A stretch of DNA of 64,000 nt from Arenicola marina (GCA_964019135.1 OZ025248.1:74034119-74098118), one strand, 5' to 3'. Positions 22,618-33,660 are shown, counted from the first letter of the stretch. The notes: a model not told the origin generated them from the sequence alone. Numbers and translations are program-made.

Positions 22618-23209
22618 TTAGCCACGACGTGGAATAATTGTTTGGCGCCGGGTGGACCTTATCCGCACCCTCGACGGCTTTTGCTGAACATTTGGAAAGC
22701 CCTGCGCAAGCTTCCATCCTCTTTGCAGGAGCCGGGCAAAGGATAAAGGTGGCAGCGACGTAAACGCTGCTGCGTGTTGATACGGAGGAGACTGGGGTGA
22801 TGACTCCCCCGCCCGCAGACTGTTGACAGCATGTGACACCAGAGTGTTCAACTCCGAATCTTCATTGCTGCACACACTGTTGTTCCCGAAAGGGTGCAGT
22901 AGTGGGTTGAAGAGGACCCGGTCCCTGTGGCTGAGTTGCCGTCGGGTTTTGCTGGTTGTTTACCGGTATGAGACCCGGGACGATGAGATGGTATGAGTAT
23001 CCTTTTGATGTCGCATGTTGATGCAAGGCGACTGATTGGAGCAGCAGCTGCATTTGCCTCGTCAGTTGGTTCACCTTCGGGACCCTGATAGAGGCTGCAG
23101 GCTTTCTGGGTGACTTACGATGGTTGATTTTCCTGCCGGGTTCGGGTGGAGGAAGGAAAGCCTGCGGACATACTGGACTCTCGCCTGAGGCGCACTGAAA
23201 TGAAAAATT
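22618..23209 (-). pseudogene. Possible exon with frame break, unknown protein
   Basis: On the minus strand TAATTTTTCATTTCAG gives a strong acceptor, with the exon starting at about 23209. Frame 1 then reads KINHRKSPRKPAAS, VNQLTRQMQLLLQSVALHQH and VPGLIPVNNQQNP to a stop at 22862. Around 22900 a second frame takes over (DRVLFNPLLHPFGNNSV, DSELNTLVSHAVNSLRAGES, FARLLQRGWKLAQGF) and ends at 22618. Both halves have protein-like composition (short helix plus Gln/Pro-rich linker), which suggests one coding stretch with a frameshift or a tiny intron. No family is recognised; a transposon gag-like protein or a lineage-specific nuclear protein are both possible. Confidence 0.25.
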
Positions 23210-23399
23210 ACGCAGACCGACAACGAAAGCAAGTAACTGTATTGCTAAACATTGTAAGCAAATGCTCACAGATAAACTGAGTACTATGTCATAGCAAATG
23301 ACAAACGAGTGATTAAATACGCACGCCAACCCATGGTGAAAAGTATTTGGCAGTAACGCTTGCAACTGATTTTATGTCGTCCTGCAACACAAAGCACGG

Positions 23400-24620
23400 A
23401 AGGAAGACCCAGATGATACCAGATGGTCATAGTCAGTGTGGATTAGGCCACTGTGCCACTAGGCGTCTGAGACATCTGACAGACTATCCCCCGACAATTC
23501 ACGGCCAGTGGCCGGAAAAAGGCAGACCCAGATGTTTATCGCCCGCCGACCCACTATTAAGGGTATTTGGCAGTACTGATTGCATCTGACCATTAGTCAT
23601 ACCACAACAACGAAGGTAAACGCTGGTGGCCAATACTGTTTCTGCCGACGTGACAAATGAGTTTCAAGGCTACCTTGCAGGAAAAAAAGGGCGGAGTGCA
23701 TGAGGTTTACGGGAGGTGTCTCTTCCGAAGTAAGATTCGCCAACAGTGTAATTCCTTCTGTCACCCGCGAAAACTGGCAGACCCAGATGTTTATCGCCCG
23801 CCGGCCCAAATTAAGGGTATCTGGCAGTAGTGATTGCATCAGGCCATTAGTCATACCAAAACAACAAAGGTTAAGGCCAGTGGCCAACACTGCTTCTGCT
23901 AAAGTGACAAAGGAGTCACAAGGCTACCTCGCAGGAGAAAAAGGGCAGAGTGCATGAGGTTTACGGAAGGTGTCTCTTCCGAAGAAGGTTTTGACAACCC
24001 TATAACCCCTACTGTCACCCGCCAAAAATGGCAGACCCAGATGTTTATCACCCGCCGGCCCAATATTAAGGGCATCTGGCAAGTGATTGCATCTGGCCTA
24101 ACATCAGCCAAGACACAAATTACTGAAGGAGGAACCAGATCCCATCCAATTGTCGTAGCCAGTGTGAACACTGTAGGCCCGACGATAACCAATTATCATA
24201 GCTAGTATGGACACTGGTAGACCTATGGAAAATCTGACCAAAGGGTATCCCCTAACAACTAGCGGTCAGTGGCCAAACTGCTTCTGCACATGCGACAAGT
24301 GAGCAGTTTTCAGAACTGAAAAAGAGCACAGTGCGTAAGGATGGAGGGAGGTGTCTATTCCTAGGTAGGATTTTGACAACCCTGCAATCCTTGGCACCCA
24401 CCAGGAAAGCAGACCCAGATGCAGGTCATAAGCCGGCACAACATATAGGGCATCTTGCCCTACGAATATATCTGACCATAAATCATACCATAAAAGAAAG
24501 AAAGAAAGAAAGGAAAACAAGTGATATCCAATAGTCATACGAAGTGTGGACACTGGTAGCCATAACGTACAGCTGACCAAAATGTAGGCACAACACATCC
24601 AAGCGACAATGAAGTATTAA
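23400..24620. repeat. About 255-bp tandem repeat, 3-4 copies
   Basis: GGCAGACCCAGATGTTTATC starts at 23521, 23776 and 24030, a spacing of 254-255. Partial or expanded copies lie at about 23404 and 24409. Units also share AGGTGTCTCTTCCGAAG and GTGCATGAGGTTTACGG. Recurrent ORFs on both strands are duplicates of the same noncoding unit. Confidence 0.88.
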
Positions 24621-24749
24621 GTATTAAGGTTATGCCCGGTCTTGGGACAATATAGTAATTACAACCAGTAACCACAGGACAAGCCCTGCATCCGCCATGG
24701 CACGACACATCGATATGACTGCATACCGCAAGTACCAAAATATCAGGTT

Positions 24750-24998
24750 GCCGGCCCTGTAGCTCACTGGGTTAGAGTGCTCGCATTGAGTGCTCTGGTC
24801 AACTGAGAGCCTCACGGCACGTTGATCGATGGTTCGAGGCCCGCTGTGGCCATGTCTGTGTGGTCGCAGGATAAAGATACCATGTCCTTCTTCGCAAAGA
24901 GTAGGGGGTTATGCCTGGGGACATGGCCCCACTCTCCCTTCCTTCTCCCATTGACGCGATATGACCAAAAGTGGTTAAAGCGTCCTGAATATACCACC
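24750..24998 (+). mobile_element. tRNA-derived SINE, family 1, near full length
   Basis: The head has an A-box-like GTAGCTCACTGGGTTAGAGT and a B box GATGGTTCGAGGCCC. The body shows GTGGTCGCAGGATAAAGAT, AAGAGTAGGGGGTTATGCC and ACATGGC, and the tail GTGGTTAAAGCGTCCTGAAT. Same family as 46266-46527. Pol III-type internal promoter inferred from the boxes. Confidence 0.78.
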
Positions 24999-25009
24999 AA
25001 CAAGGTGTT

Positions 25010-25975
25010 TATATTTAATCTAACTGCTTAGACATGTAACGAAGATAAATTACACCCCTGCTCCCCCCTCCCCCCTCTCCTCCGTTCGTCCGTTGGCCGA
25101 CCTCGTACTGTAACAGAGCTGTAACATAAATAAGATGCGTTTATGCGCAAAGTGGTCCACCACCCTTAGTTTTGTCGTATTTATTTTAAAAGGGGGGAGT
25201 ATGTTTGTTTCTACCCCATGCCAGCCCCTGATCCTACAGCTCTGATACTTTACTGTATGTCTAGATAACACCAGCCTCTCTTCATATTAAAAAAAGAGGC
25301 CAGTGAGCGCCGACGTTTTGATTTAGCAAATTTAGTTTCCAAGCTAAAGCACAAAGCTCGTCAAAAACACCAGCCCCGCCCCCCCCCCCCCCCCCCCGCC
25401 CCTCCCCCCACCATTCCCCTACTTTATCACCGCGAACCAGTTCCCATCACAAGGAGTCGCTGCTGTACCAGTCTGGAGCAGGCGGGTGCGATGCATGCCG
25501 AGTATCCGGGAGGTTCAACGTATTAATAATGGACCATGTACGAGAATTTGTGGTGACGCACATAATCGGTGGGTGGGCAAAACGTATTAACTATCGTATC
25601 GCGGCCTAATCATGGGTGAAACTTAAGCGTTAAGTTAAGTGTCATGGAGCTTCCGCGTGCAAGGGCAGATCCACAATTATGAAAAGGGAAGGCAGGGTTC
25701 TCAGAAAATCTAAAGAGAAAATCTTCAGAAAGCCTCGTTCGCTCACTTGTTTAGCAGACCTAACTACAGAGCAACCCATCATGAGTTGGTGCCCTGGTAC
25801 CTGCATGTATTTGCTGCATGTGATTTAGTTGATGAAACCACATTTCGTTATGACTTTAGGTTTCTTGGCTCAATCATGCCTTCACGTCCACAGAAGTAGC
25901 TTAAGTTACTGGAATTGTGAAAAGCATGGCTCGTTATGCATGGTCAGCACGCATCCATATTATTTATTTATTGGA
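25010..25975. other. No gene; contains a long poly-C tract
   Basis: 25379-25410 is almost pure C. Otherwise unique sequence with no motif recognised. Confidence 0.45.
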
Positions 25976-25977
25976 GG

Positions 25978-26135
25978 GGGCCTCCCTGATGTAGTGTTTA
26001 GCGCACTAGACCAATAGGTCACAGGTTCGACTACGGGCCCGGGCGCCTAGTCTGGGGCATGTTTGTTCCATTCATCCTTCATTTCCCGGGAGGCTTCTGG
26101 GCCCATTGTGTGCACAAAAGTGGCCAAAAGCAACA
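25978..26135 (+). mobile_element. tRNA-like SINE, family 2
   Basis: The head reads GATGTAGTGTTTAGCGCACT (A-box-like) and CACAGGTTCGACTACGGG (B box), followed by an unrelated body ending about CAAAAGTGGCC. It is a single copy in this window, so the boundaries are approximate. Confidence 0.5.
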
Positions 26136-26153
26136 ATTCATTTCATTATCATT

Positions 26154-26330
26154 CAGTGGATCGGTGGTTCGAGCCCCGCTGTGGCCATGTTTGTGTGGTC
26201 GCAGGATAAAGATCCCATGACCGTCTTCGCAAAGAGTAGGGGGTCACCCCGTGGACATGGCTCCGCTCTCCCTTCCGTCTGCCAAAGACGTGATATGACC
26301 AGAATTGGTGAAAGCGTCCTGAACATATAA
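26154..26330 (+). mobile_element. 5'-truncated family 1 SINE with target duplication
   Basis: Starts within the head at GTGGATCGGTGGTTCGAG and continues through GTGGTCGCAGGATAAAGAT to AAAGCGTCCTGAACATA. TCATTATCATTCA flanks it on both sides (about 26141-26153 and 26339-26351). Confidence 0.75.
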
Positions 26331-26334
26331 GGAG

Positions 26335-26490
26335 CCAATCATTATCATTCATTCCATTTGTCATTCATTTCATTTATCATTCGTTTCATTTATCATTCAT
26401 TCCATTTGTCATTCATTTCATTTATCAATCAGTTCATTTATCAATAATTTCATTTATCGTTCATTCCATTTATCATTATTTATCGGAACC
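26335..26490. repeat. (CATTCATTTCATTTAT)n-type simple repeat
   Basis: Imperfect TCATTCATTTCATTTATCAT repeats of about 20-22 bp. They probably seeded from the SINE target site, which has the same composition. Confidence 0.78.
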
Positions 26491-26689
26491 ACGGCACTAT
26501 ATGCATGGTCGATCTGACGTTGATATTCGTTGGAATGATCATTGTCATGGCTGTCATTATATGGTCGTTCTGATTTCAATGTATAATATTGGCTTGATCG
26601 AAACCATTGCGGATTTGCATGGTCGGGCTCAGCTCAATGCTTCATGTTGAAAAAAGAACGAAACCATACTTTGTTATAAGTCTACTTAC

Positions 26690-27160
26690 TTCACTGAAGA
26701 GGAAACCAGCAGACTGGGAGTCTTTTATTGAGACATTTCCTCACAGAACATCTAAAAAATGTCTCCCAATATTAACGTGCAGTACATGTTATGCTTTGCA
26801 GTGTGTTATTATGTTTGACGCTTTGTTTAACAAACGATATTTGTATTGTATTTACTTTATTTGGTACTGAGCGATTTACTGAAGATGGATACCAACAGAC
26901 TGGGAGTCTTTTACTGAGACGTTTCCTCCCAGCACATCTAAAGAAAGTCTCCCAATATTAACGTGCAGTACATGTTATGCTTTGCAGTGTGTTATTATGT
27001 TTGACGCTTTGTTTAAAAAACAATATTTGTATTGTATTTACTTTATTTGGTACTGAGCGATTTACTGAAGATTGATACCAACAGACTGGGAGTCTTTTGC
27101 GGAGACATTTCCTCCCAGCACATCTAAAGAAAGTCTCCCAATATTAACGTGCAGTCTCGA
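26690..27160. repeat. 186-bp tandem repeat, about 2.5 copies
   Basis: CAGACTGGGAGTCTTTTA occurs at 26710, 26896 and 27082, exactly 186 bp apart. Units share GTCTCCCAATATTAACGTGC and GCTTTGCAGTGTGTTATTAT and are more than 90% alike by eye. The last copy is cut after the GTGCAGT phrase. Confidence 0.92.
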
Positions 27161-27593
27161 CTCTCCTGCGTTTACAGATAAAAGAGAGATGTCACGCGCT
27201 TATCGTATCACACGACTACGGATATGGTATCATGTTTCATTTATCATTTTACTGTATTATCAAGTTAATAATTGCATTGTATTCAGTTAAGAGACATTAT
27301 GAACTACAGACTGATTGCCCAATTAAGCCATAGGTTACAATTTGTAATTGCATATTGCGTTGAATAATGGTATCATGTATTAGATATTTGGATATCATAT
27401 TATTCTGTGTCTGTTTTAACAACAGTTTGCTTAACGCAAACAGCAATTCAAGTCCTCTAAATCAGATGAATTTATTGCTAAATAGCTGTATATTTTCGAG
27501 ACAGCTTTAAAGTGTAAAATGCCAGCTCTGGCGGCTCACCCATCGCAAGTCTAACCTGTGGTATTAATAAAGGGACCTACGACACATATCTGC

Positions 27594-27908
27594 TTAGCTT
27601 AAACTACTTATCGGGACAAACCAAAAGTCATTGTGCCGCCGATCGGATTCCCATGGACACATCGATGCCCTAGGGACTGTTCGGTAGATGACTCGGTCCC
27701 ACAATATCAACTCCATAGCGGCAGATATTTGTGTTCGCGAACGGTACCCCAAACTACAGCGTGCAAAAAAAAATGCCGTAATAAGCGACCTGAGACACCG
27801 CAAATAACGGGTATGAGACTGCTGAAGGTCCCGTAGAATAACCGATCTTGTGGCCGCATCAGTTCCCAGGACTACCAACCGTCGTCCTTGGGATGATCGG
27901 TTAGACAC
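27594..27908 (-). pseudogene. Possible Tc1/mariner-type transposase remnant
   Basis: The 104-codon frame contains GRRLVVLGTDAATRSVILRD followed at a distance by RCSLGYRSRTQ. The spacing recalls the (D)DRRLVR...R.LRDLQ...RRL...GL(R/Y)SR region between the helix-turn-helix and catalytic domains of Tc1-like transposases. No DDE residues or inverted repeats are seen. The call is weak. Confidence 0.25.
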
Positions 27909-28014
27909 AAGCTACTGACAAACAAGCCTAAATGGCGTGCGGACAGAGTTCCCAAAACGTCCCCCATGTGGGGTTGGTCGAAGCTAATGCTAGACTGAAG
28001 CGGCACGCACATCA

Positions 28015-28165
28015 ATCTTTTTTTCCACTTTCCCGTGGGGTCGTGTTTCTCACGACATCAAATATCCCAGACCGATAATATGAACGCCACGGTTATGTTA
28101 TTTATGTAGCATCCGTGTGATGAACATGAACGTCAGTGCGTTTATGTTCGCACAATGAGATGGTT
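28015..28165 (+). repeat. Direct repeat, left copy
   Basis: About 150 bp that recurs at 28985-29125. Shared phrases are GAACGCCACGGTT, TGTAGCAT(C/T)CGTGTGATGAA and TTTCCC(G/A)TG(G/T)GG. About 75% identical by eye. Confidence 0.65.
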
Positions 28166-28556
28166 AAATGCAATGCAGGAAATAAAGAGAACTTTGGAAA
28201 GTGATCTGGTGCACGGGTTTAATGTTGGGCATATCTTAAATGTACACTATTGAACTTGTGATTAAGAGTTCAAAGTCGGCAGTCTGTTTTGTGTTAGAAT
28301 GTAATTTATACAATGTATCTTATTGGAAAATGGTCATGTGATCATATGACTATAAATCATTGTACAACGAACGTTTAATATACTTTTCAAAAATAATTGT
28401 TATTTTTTTTATACAATGCAATGATAAGGACCACCAACAAATTTCATTGTATTGTTATTTAACTTTTTTTTTTAAATTTGTTAATTAATGAATTGTCTGG
28501 TTATTGTTCAGATACCATTGTCATCCGCAGCGAGGGAAGCATAACGACCATATTCT

Positions 28557-28790
28557 CTATCAATATATGGCATGTATGCACCATATTCTATATCAATTTA
28601 TGGCATTTATACACCATATTCTATATCAATATATGGCATGCATGCATCATATTCTATATCAATATATGGCATGTATGCACCATATTCTATATCAATTTAT
28701 GGTATTATGCACCATATTCTATATCAATATATGGCATGTATGCACCATATTCTACATCAAATTATTGTATGTATGCACCATATGACATCA
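28557..28790. repeat. 33-bp minisatellite, about 7 copies
   Basis: Unit CACCATATTCTATATCAATATATGGCATGTATG (shown here as 33 bp, given in two parts: CACCATATTCTATATCAATA and TATGGCATGTATG). Because 33 is a multiple of three, all three plus frames stay open (11-residue repeats such as YGMYAPYSISI). That explains the overlapping ORFs and is not evidence of coding. Confidence 0.92.
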
Positions 28791-28984
28791 CTTGTAACTG
28801 TCGCAATGTTAACAAGATCTTATATCATTAGATTATGCTATTCTGTATAGGAAACGAAGGGGAGTGGAACCCTATCTATTCCGCTAGAAACTGTGGGAAA
28901 AGGTAACTTTTTATTACAACCTAAACCCTTAAGGTGCAATAAAGTATAACTGGCTGGTCCGACGGTAACTGTCCCTATTTTAAA

Positions 28985-29125
28985 TCGCCATATCCCCCTT
29001 TCCCATGTGGTAGTGTTTCTTGTGGCAACAAACATCACATACCAACGATACGAACGCCACGGTTGTTATTTGTGTAGCATTCGTGTGATGAATATCAACG
29101 TGAGTGAGTTAATGTTCCCGCACAC
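28985..29125 (+). repeat. Direct repeat, right copy
   Basis: Second copy of the 28015-28165 sequence in the same orientation, about 820 bp downstream. It ends in TTAATGTTCCCGCACA versus TTTATGTTCGCACAA. Confidence 0.65.
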
Positions 29126-29129
29126 GTGA

Positions 29130-30380
29130 TCATTCATCTCAATATAAGGGATTCATACAATCGCTTCACTGCCTGTTCATGATTTAGTAATAAATACTGT
29201 TATCTTCATTGAAATATTATTGACATTAGTTTGTGTTGATTATTGACATATTTCGTACCAATGCATAGTATAGACCTAGTGCGTCATCTATCATTAATAA
29301 CTGCAACCCGTGAGTAATTGTAACATGCCGATGGTGTGAGGTGTAATAGTGCGTTCGCAACTCATATTTCTTCATGAAATGAACAATATTGATAGTGTAC
29401 GTATTATGATTAAAAATACGTATTCCTGCACATATAGCTACCACTAAATCTGTTGCATCCCCTCTATTGCGTCACCAGATCTCGAAGTACCACAGTCTTG
29501 ATTGCCTACTAGATGTCTTGATTGCTATAAATATATGTAGTTTTTCCCGCAAAGTTCACTTGTAGACATTTTTCGAAAAGTCCTCATAGAGGCAATTCAC
29601 ATAATTGTTTACCGCCACGTTAAAGTCTTCATAGGGGTAGTGTAGTTATCTTACCCATCGGTATTATATATTAGGTGACACAGTACTGATTAATTCTTGC
29701 TAACGGTCAGAGCGGTAGGGAGGATGCCTTAATAGCGAGCGCAAGCGAGCTCTTAAGGTAACATGCATGCATATTCAAAGTCCATTTCAAGCATAGGCTT
29801 AGGACTTTCATTTCGCGTAACAGCCCCCATGAGACGTTTTCGGATTCGGAGTAAATATCAGCTGCCCCACAAAATTTACGAATAAATTATTCAATGTTAA
29901 CAATGGATGTATATTGAAAGTTAAAGTTAATTTATAAGTGATGTACTAAATGTCTGTTGCCAAGCTCCAAGCAGAGCATATTGAGTAATTGTGACGTCAA
30001 AATGTTATAAACATGACGTCACAATGGGAGTTCCTAAGCAACCGAACGATATGTCACAAGCAGGTGCACGGTATACTTCACCCCCCCCCCCCCCCCGAAG
30101 ATATGCGTTATGGCAAGCCGAAGTGAAATTAATTTTTGAATCTTAATGTATCCCCTCGGAATATCTGAATTAATAAATATACACTCGCATTTTTTAGGTA
30201 TCACCTATCTATATTATACTGTGTCAGACAGCACACGGCCAGGTATGTTATACATACGGCCGCCCTGTGCTGATTGTGGCCAACGGAGGTGAGCGCTGAC
30301 AAGGTTGACTGGTCAATGAGCCGCATATCTGCGGGAACTGAGGGGCAAAATAGGGCATACAGTGTCGTTTAGTTCGAAGT
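29130..30380. other. No gene seen
   Basis: AT-rich. A poly-C run (about 18) sits at 30080-30097, and a TGACGTCA palindrome (CRE-like) occurs in ATGACGTCACAATGGG near 30014. Nothing else is recognised. Confidence 0.4.
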
Positions 30381-30384
30381 TAAC

Positions 30385-30500
30385 TTTGTATATTAAACAT
30401 AAACAGTGTACACATATAGCGGGGCGCCATCCAGTGTACACATATAGTGGGGCGCCATCCAGTGTATACATATAGCGGGGCGCCCCCTACTGTACACATC
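30385..30500. repeat. 28-bp repeat, 3-4 copies
   Basis: GTGTACACATATAGCGGGGC followed by GCCATCCA, three near-identical copies and one diverged. Confidence 0.85.
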
Positions 30501-30741
30501 TTAGGCAAAGTTGGACATTTCCATATTCGCCAAGCTAAGGTTTGTACTTTAGTCAAATTTCGTTGCAACTGCACGAGGACAGTGTTTGTCGGCGGCATGG
30601 TTTACCCAACCGTTTGTCGCCGTTAAAAAAACGGAGTCCAAACACAGGCACAGCAAAACATTGGAGGTTGGCGGGTGGAGGCCGGGGCCCATAACGTATA
30701 CAAAACACACAAGGTGTCCAACCACAGGCACAGTAAATCAC

Positions 30742-30799
30742 TGGCGCAAGTGCCCCAGACAAGCCCCTAGAGAAGCGGGCTTGTCTGGCACTTGCGCCA
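30742..30799. mobile_element. 58-bp minimal foldback (hairpin) element
   Basis: TGGCGCAAGTGCC-CCAGACAAGCCC, a short centre containing CTAGAGAAG, then GGGCTTGTCTGG-CACTTGCGCCA forms an almost perfect hairpin. The ends match those of the 719-bp element at 31198-31916. Flanks repeat AGTAAATCA (30732-30740 and 30801-30809). A related site without the insertion, GCACAGTAAATCAGTGAAG, exists at 20250. Confidence 0.82.
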
Positions 30800-31197
30800 A
30801 AGTAAATCAGTGAAGAGGGGAAAGGGAGGCCCCCCTCAGTCTTTTTTCACGACTGGCGATTTTCATGCAACAGCATTTGCCTTTGGAATATAATAATGAG
30901 CTTATGTGTGTGGTCTATAGACAGAACGGCCGTAAAACCAAAACGGCCGTATGGTCTCCCCACCCTTTAGGCTTTAGCATGGGTGGGGGAGGAGGTGGTG
31001 AGGGATGAGAGCTTTAGATTGCAATCCTCAGATACCAGAAAGGCATGATTTGTAAATGTATATAAAATATTGCTTTCAAAGAATGCCAGTTAGTCCATTT
31101 TGACACCTCATCCCAGTGTGAGCCTCGCCTGCCTCCACCTCCCCCCTTCCTCCCCACTTCATACTATGCATATGGCCCATCAATCAACTTGGCTGCT

Positions 31198-31916
31198 TGG
31201 CGTAAGTACCCCCAGGCAAGCCCGCTTCTCTAGGGGCACAACGGTAACAATGTTAAAATCCTTCGACATTAGTAGGGAATCGACTGTAGCTTTTATTATA
31301 ATGTGGGCGCGTACAATAGTAGTGCTTACATATTCTGTATTCCTTGTTTTATCTTCTGACATCAAAAAAGTGTATCAACACTGGATTGTTGCAGTCATAT
31401 TTTTGCGAACAAATGTTGGAGCATACAACTTTTCCCTCCCAACCACCATGCGTATGTAGCGCCACCTGGCGAATACCGCCACCATTTGAACCATTTGCAG
31501 CCTGGGTCCCAAACAGTCAATGACCTGTGAAAGAGGGCGCTGCTGTTGTCCTTAAGTTCAAAGTGAGTGACTGACAAGGCCCACTAGCGGAGAGTCATAT
31601 GCTAATGGAGAGGAGGAACCAAGTCGCATTCACAGGTACCGGCATCCGCCAAAAACAAATCTGGCGGATGGCTGGTCGGTACCAGTTGTGTGCTCCAACA
31701 TTTTTTCGCAAAAATATAACTGAAACAACCTAGTGTCGACACACTTTATTGATGTCAGATGATAGAACAAGGTATATAGAATACGTAAACACTATGATTG
31801 TTCGAGCACATATTATAATAAAAGCTACAGTCGATTCCCTACTAATGTCAAAGGATTTTAACATGGTTACCATTGTGCCCCTAGAGAAGCGGGCTTGCCT
31901 GGGGGCACTTGCGCCA
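31198..31916. mobile_element. 719-bp foldback element with about 235-bp inverted arms
   Basis: Left arm 31198-31435 and right arm 31685-31916 are reverse complements with roughly 88% identity by eye and almost no indels. Both end TGGCG(C/T)AAGT(G/A)C/CCCCCAGGCAAGCCCGCTTC. The spacer is 31436-31684. Flanks ACTTGGCTGCT (31187-31197) and ACCCGGCTGCT (31917-31927) look like a decayed 9-11 bp target duplication, as in Mutator-like or hAT-like foldbacks. It has no transposase. The ORFs within are arm sequences read in both directions. Confidence 0.85.
31457..31475 (-). promoter_or_regulatory. CTCF-like motif
   Basis: On the minus strand ATTCGCCAGGTGGCGCTAC contains AGGTGGCGC, the core of the known CTCF consensus (AGRKGGCGC type). 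It sits in the foldback spacer. A near-identical 19-mer lies at 36521-36539. Binding is an inference. Confidence 0.35.
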
Positions 31917-31929
31917 ACCCGGCTGCTAT

Positions 31930-32339
31930 CTTCACACACCACCCCTCCCCACACACCCATAGACCACTACCCCACCCACACTCAAATGGCTGTTCTGGTA
32001 GAACGGCCATTCTCAGATTCTGTCCATACACCATGTGGGCTAGTCTATAGATAATACTTTTTAATAATCTAAATACTAATAGAGTTGCTCAGCTGGTGCT
32101 AACATTTGACCAGTCGGCCAAGTGCAGGGACATTTTTAATGTTTACTTAATATCCAGCAGCCCAAATCACTTGTCCCGGACAAGTGGACAAGCATTAATG
32201 TCAAGGCCTGTAAATTAATTCATACTTACTATAAAAATTAGATCTGTGTATGATATTTGACAATACAATGGTCCCTGCATTATATAGTCCCTTCATTTTA
32301 AACTCTCTCTGTTATGCAGTCTTGCCATGCACATATGTA
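31930..32339. other. No recognisable feature
   Basis: AT-rich spacer between the foldback element and the MITE. Confidence 0.4.
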
Positions 32340-32596
32340 GGGCCCCAAAGGGGCTTTTTCGACACGGCAACACAACGATTTTTAAAATCGACAACGCGAC
32401 AATGGGGTTGTCTTAGAATCGACATGCGACATAAGACTTAGCGACACGCGACATGGGACTTTTCTTAAAATCGACACGCGACATGGACCTTTTCTTAAAA
32501 TCGACACGCGACATGGACCTTTTCTTAAAATCGAAATGCGACATGGACCTTTTTCTTAAAATCGACACGTGACATGGCTACCACCCTCAGGGGCCC
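32340..32596. mobile_element. 257-bp MITE carrying internal 30-bp tandem repeats
   Basis: Ends GGGCCCCAAAGGGGC and CCACCCTCAGGGGCCC are imperfect inverted repeats, each preceded or followed by TA (32338-32339, 32597-32598), as in Tc1/mariner-type MITEs. The interior is nearly all a 30-31 bp tandem repeat containing CGACACGCGACATGGACCTT, then TTCTTAAAAT, about six copies. It has no coding content. Confidence 0.68.
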
Positions 32597-33119
32597 TATA
32601 TGTGTGAGTGGAACATCCGGTTAACCCACCCCACATTGACAGTAGCCTCAAATATAGATCGAAATGAAGGTATCTGCGATCATCGAATTGACTATTCCGC
32701 TCCTGCGTCAGTCGAATAAATGACTCAAGAGGACTTGCTTGGGTGCAAAAATATCGAATTTATTTACCTGACATTTATTCTATTTACAATGACTAATGCA
32801 CATGCTGAAAAGCGATATATTTACATTTAAAATTAACCAATGCCGTAATTATTGAACATATTAAAAGAGAGCGGCAGCCTGTTCTTAGTCGTTTTTTCTT
32901 TGTTAGAGCTACATGAAGCTGGCATTGAGCCAGGTGGTTACTTGACACAACAGTTGATAAAGCAACCCTTACCAGAAAGCAAGCAGACTTGAAGCAGTTC
33001 AAAGCAACCCTTCCCTCCACATGAAGCGACATGGCACAACAGTTCATAAACCCAACCGTTTTCTCAACATGAAGCGACAGGACATGACAGTTCACAAAGC
33101 ACTAGAAGAAACCCCGATC

Positions 33120-33660
33120 TAGCCCTTATGCCCAACATTCAAGATGGCTGGGACAGCGTGGCCAACTCTGAGCCTAAAGGCAGGGGGCAGCAGGTGAAAA
33201 ACATGGTACCTAGCCTTGACCCCAACCCAACCTTGAGCTCAAACCCTAAAGATGATAAAGACGCGCCTTTGACAGAGCGGCCGGCCCTGACCCTGAAAGA
33301 AGGGGAGGCGGCGGGTGAAAAAAAGGGTACCTAACCTTAACACCAACCCAACCCTGAGGGTCCTACCCCCTATGCCCAAACCTTAAATATGGTAATGACA
33401 CTGCCAGGACGGAGTGGCCGCCTCTGACCGAAAGGCAGGGGAGGGAGATGGTAGATGGTGAAAAAGAGGGTTCCTGACCCCAACCCAACTCTGAGTGCAA
33501 TCTACCCCCTATGCCCAACGCTAAAGATGGTCATGACGCGGCCTGGACCGAGTGGTCGCCTGACCCTAAAGACAGGGGCGGGGGTACCTAACCCTCACCC
33601 CAACCCAAGCCTGAGCGCAATCCACCCCCTATATCTAAATAATGTGTTATTCACACCTTT
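33120..33660. repeat. Degenerate 125-145 bp tandem repeat, about 4 copies
   Basis: Recurring phrases in order: TATGCCCAA.., AAAGATGGT.ATGAC, CGGAGTGGCCGCC or equivalents, GACCCTAAAGACAGGGGC, GGTACCTAACCCT, CACCCCAACCCAA and GAGCGCAAT. Copies are diverged in length. It lies just upstream of the sulfotransferase gene. The ORFs read from it are Pro/Lys-rich by composition. Confidence 0.75.

Noticed and set aside
23597..24192. Two similar 97-codon minus ORFs suggesting a gene pair
   Set aside because: They are copies of the same 255-bp tandem unit; similarity follows from the DNA repeat.
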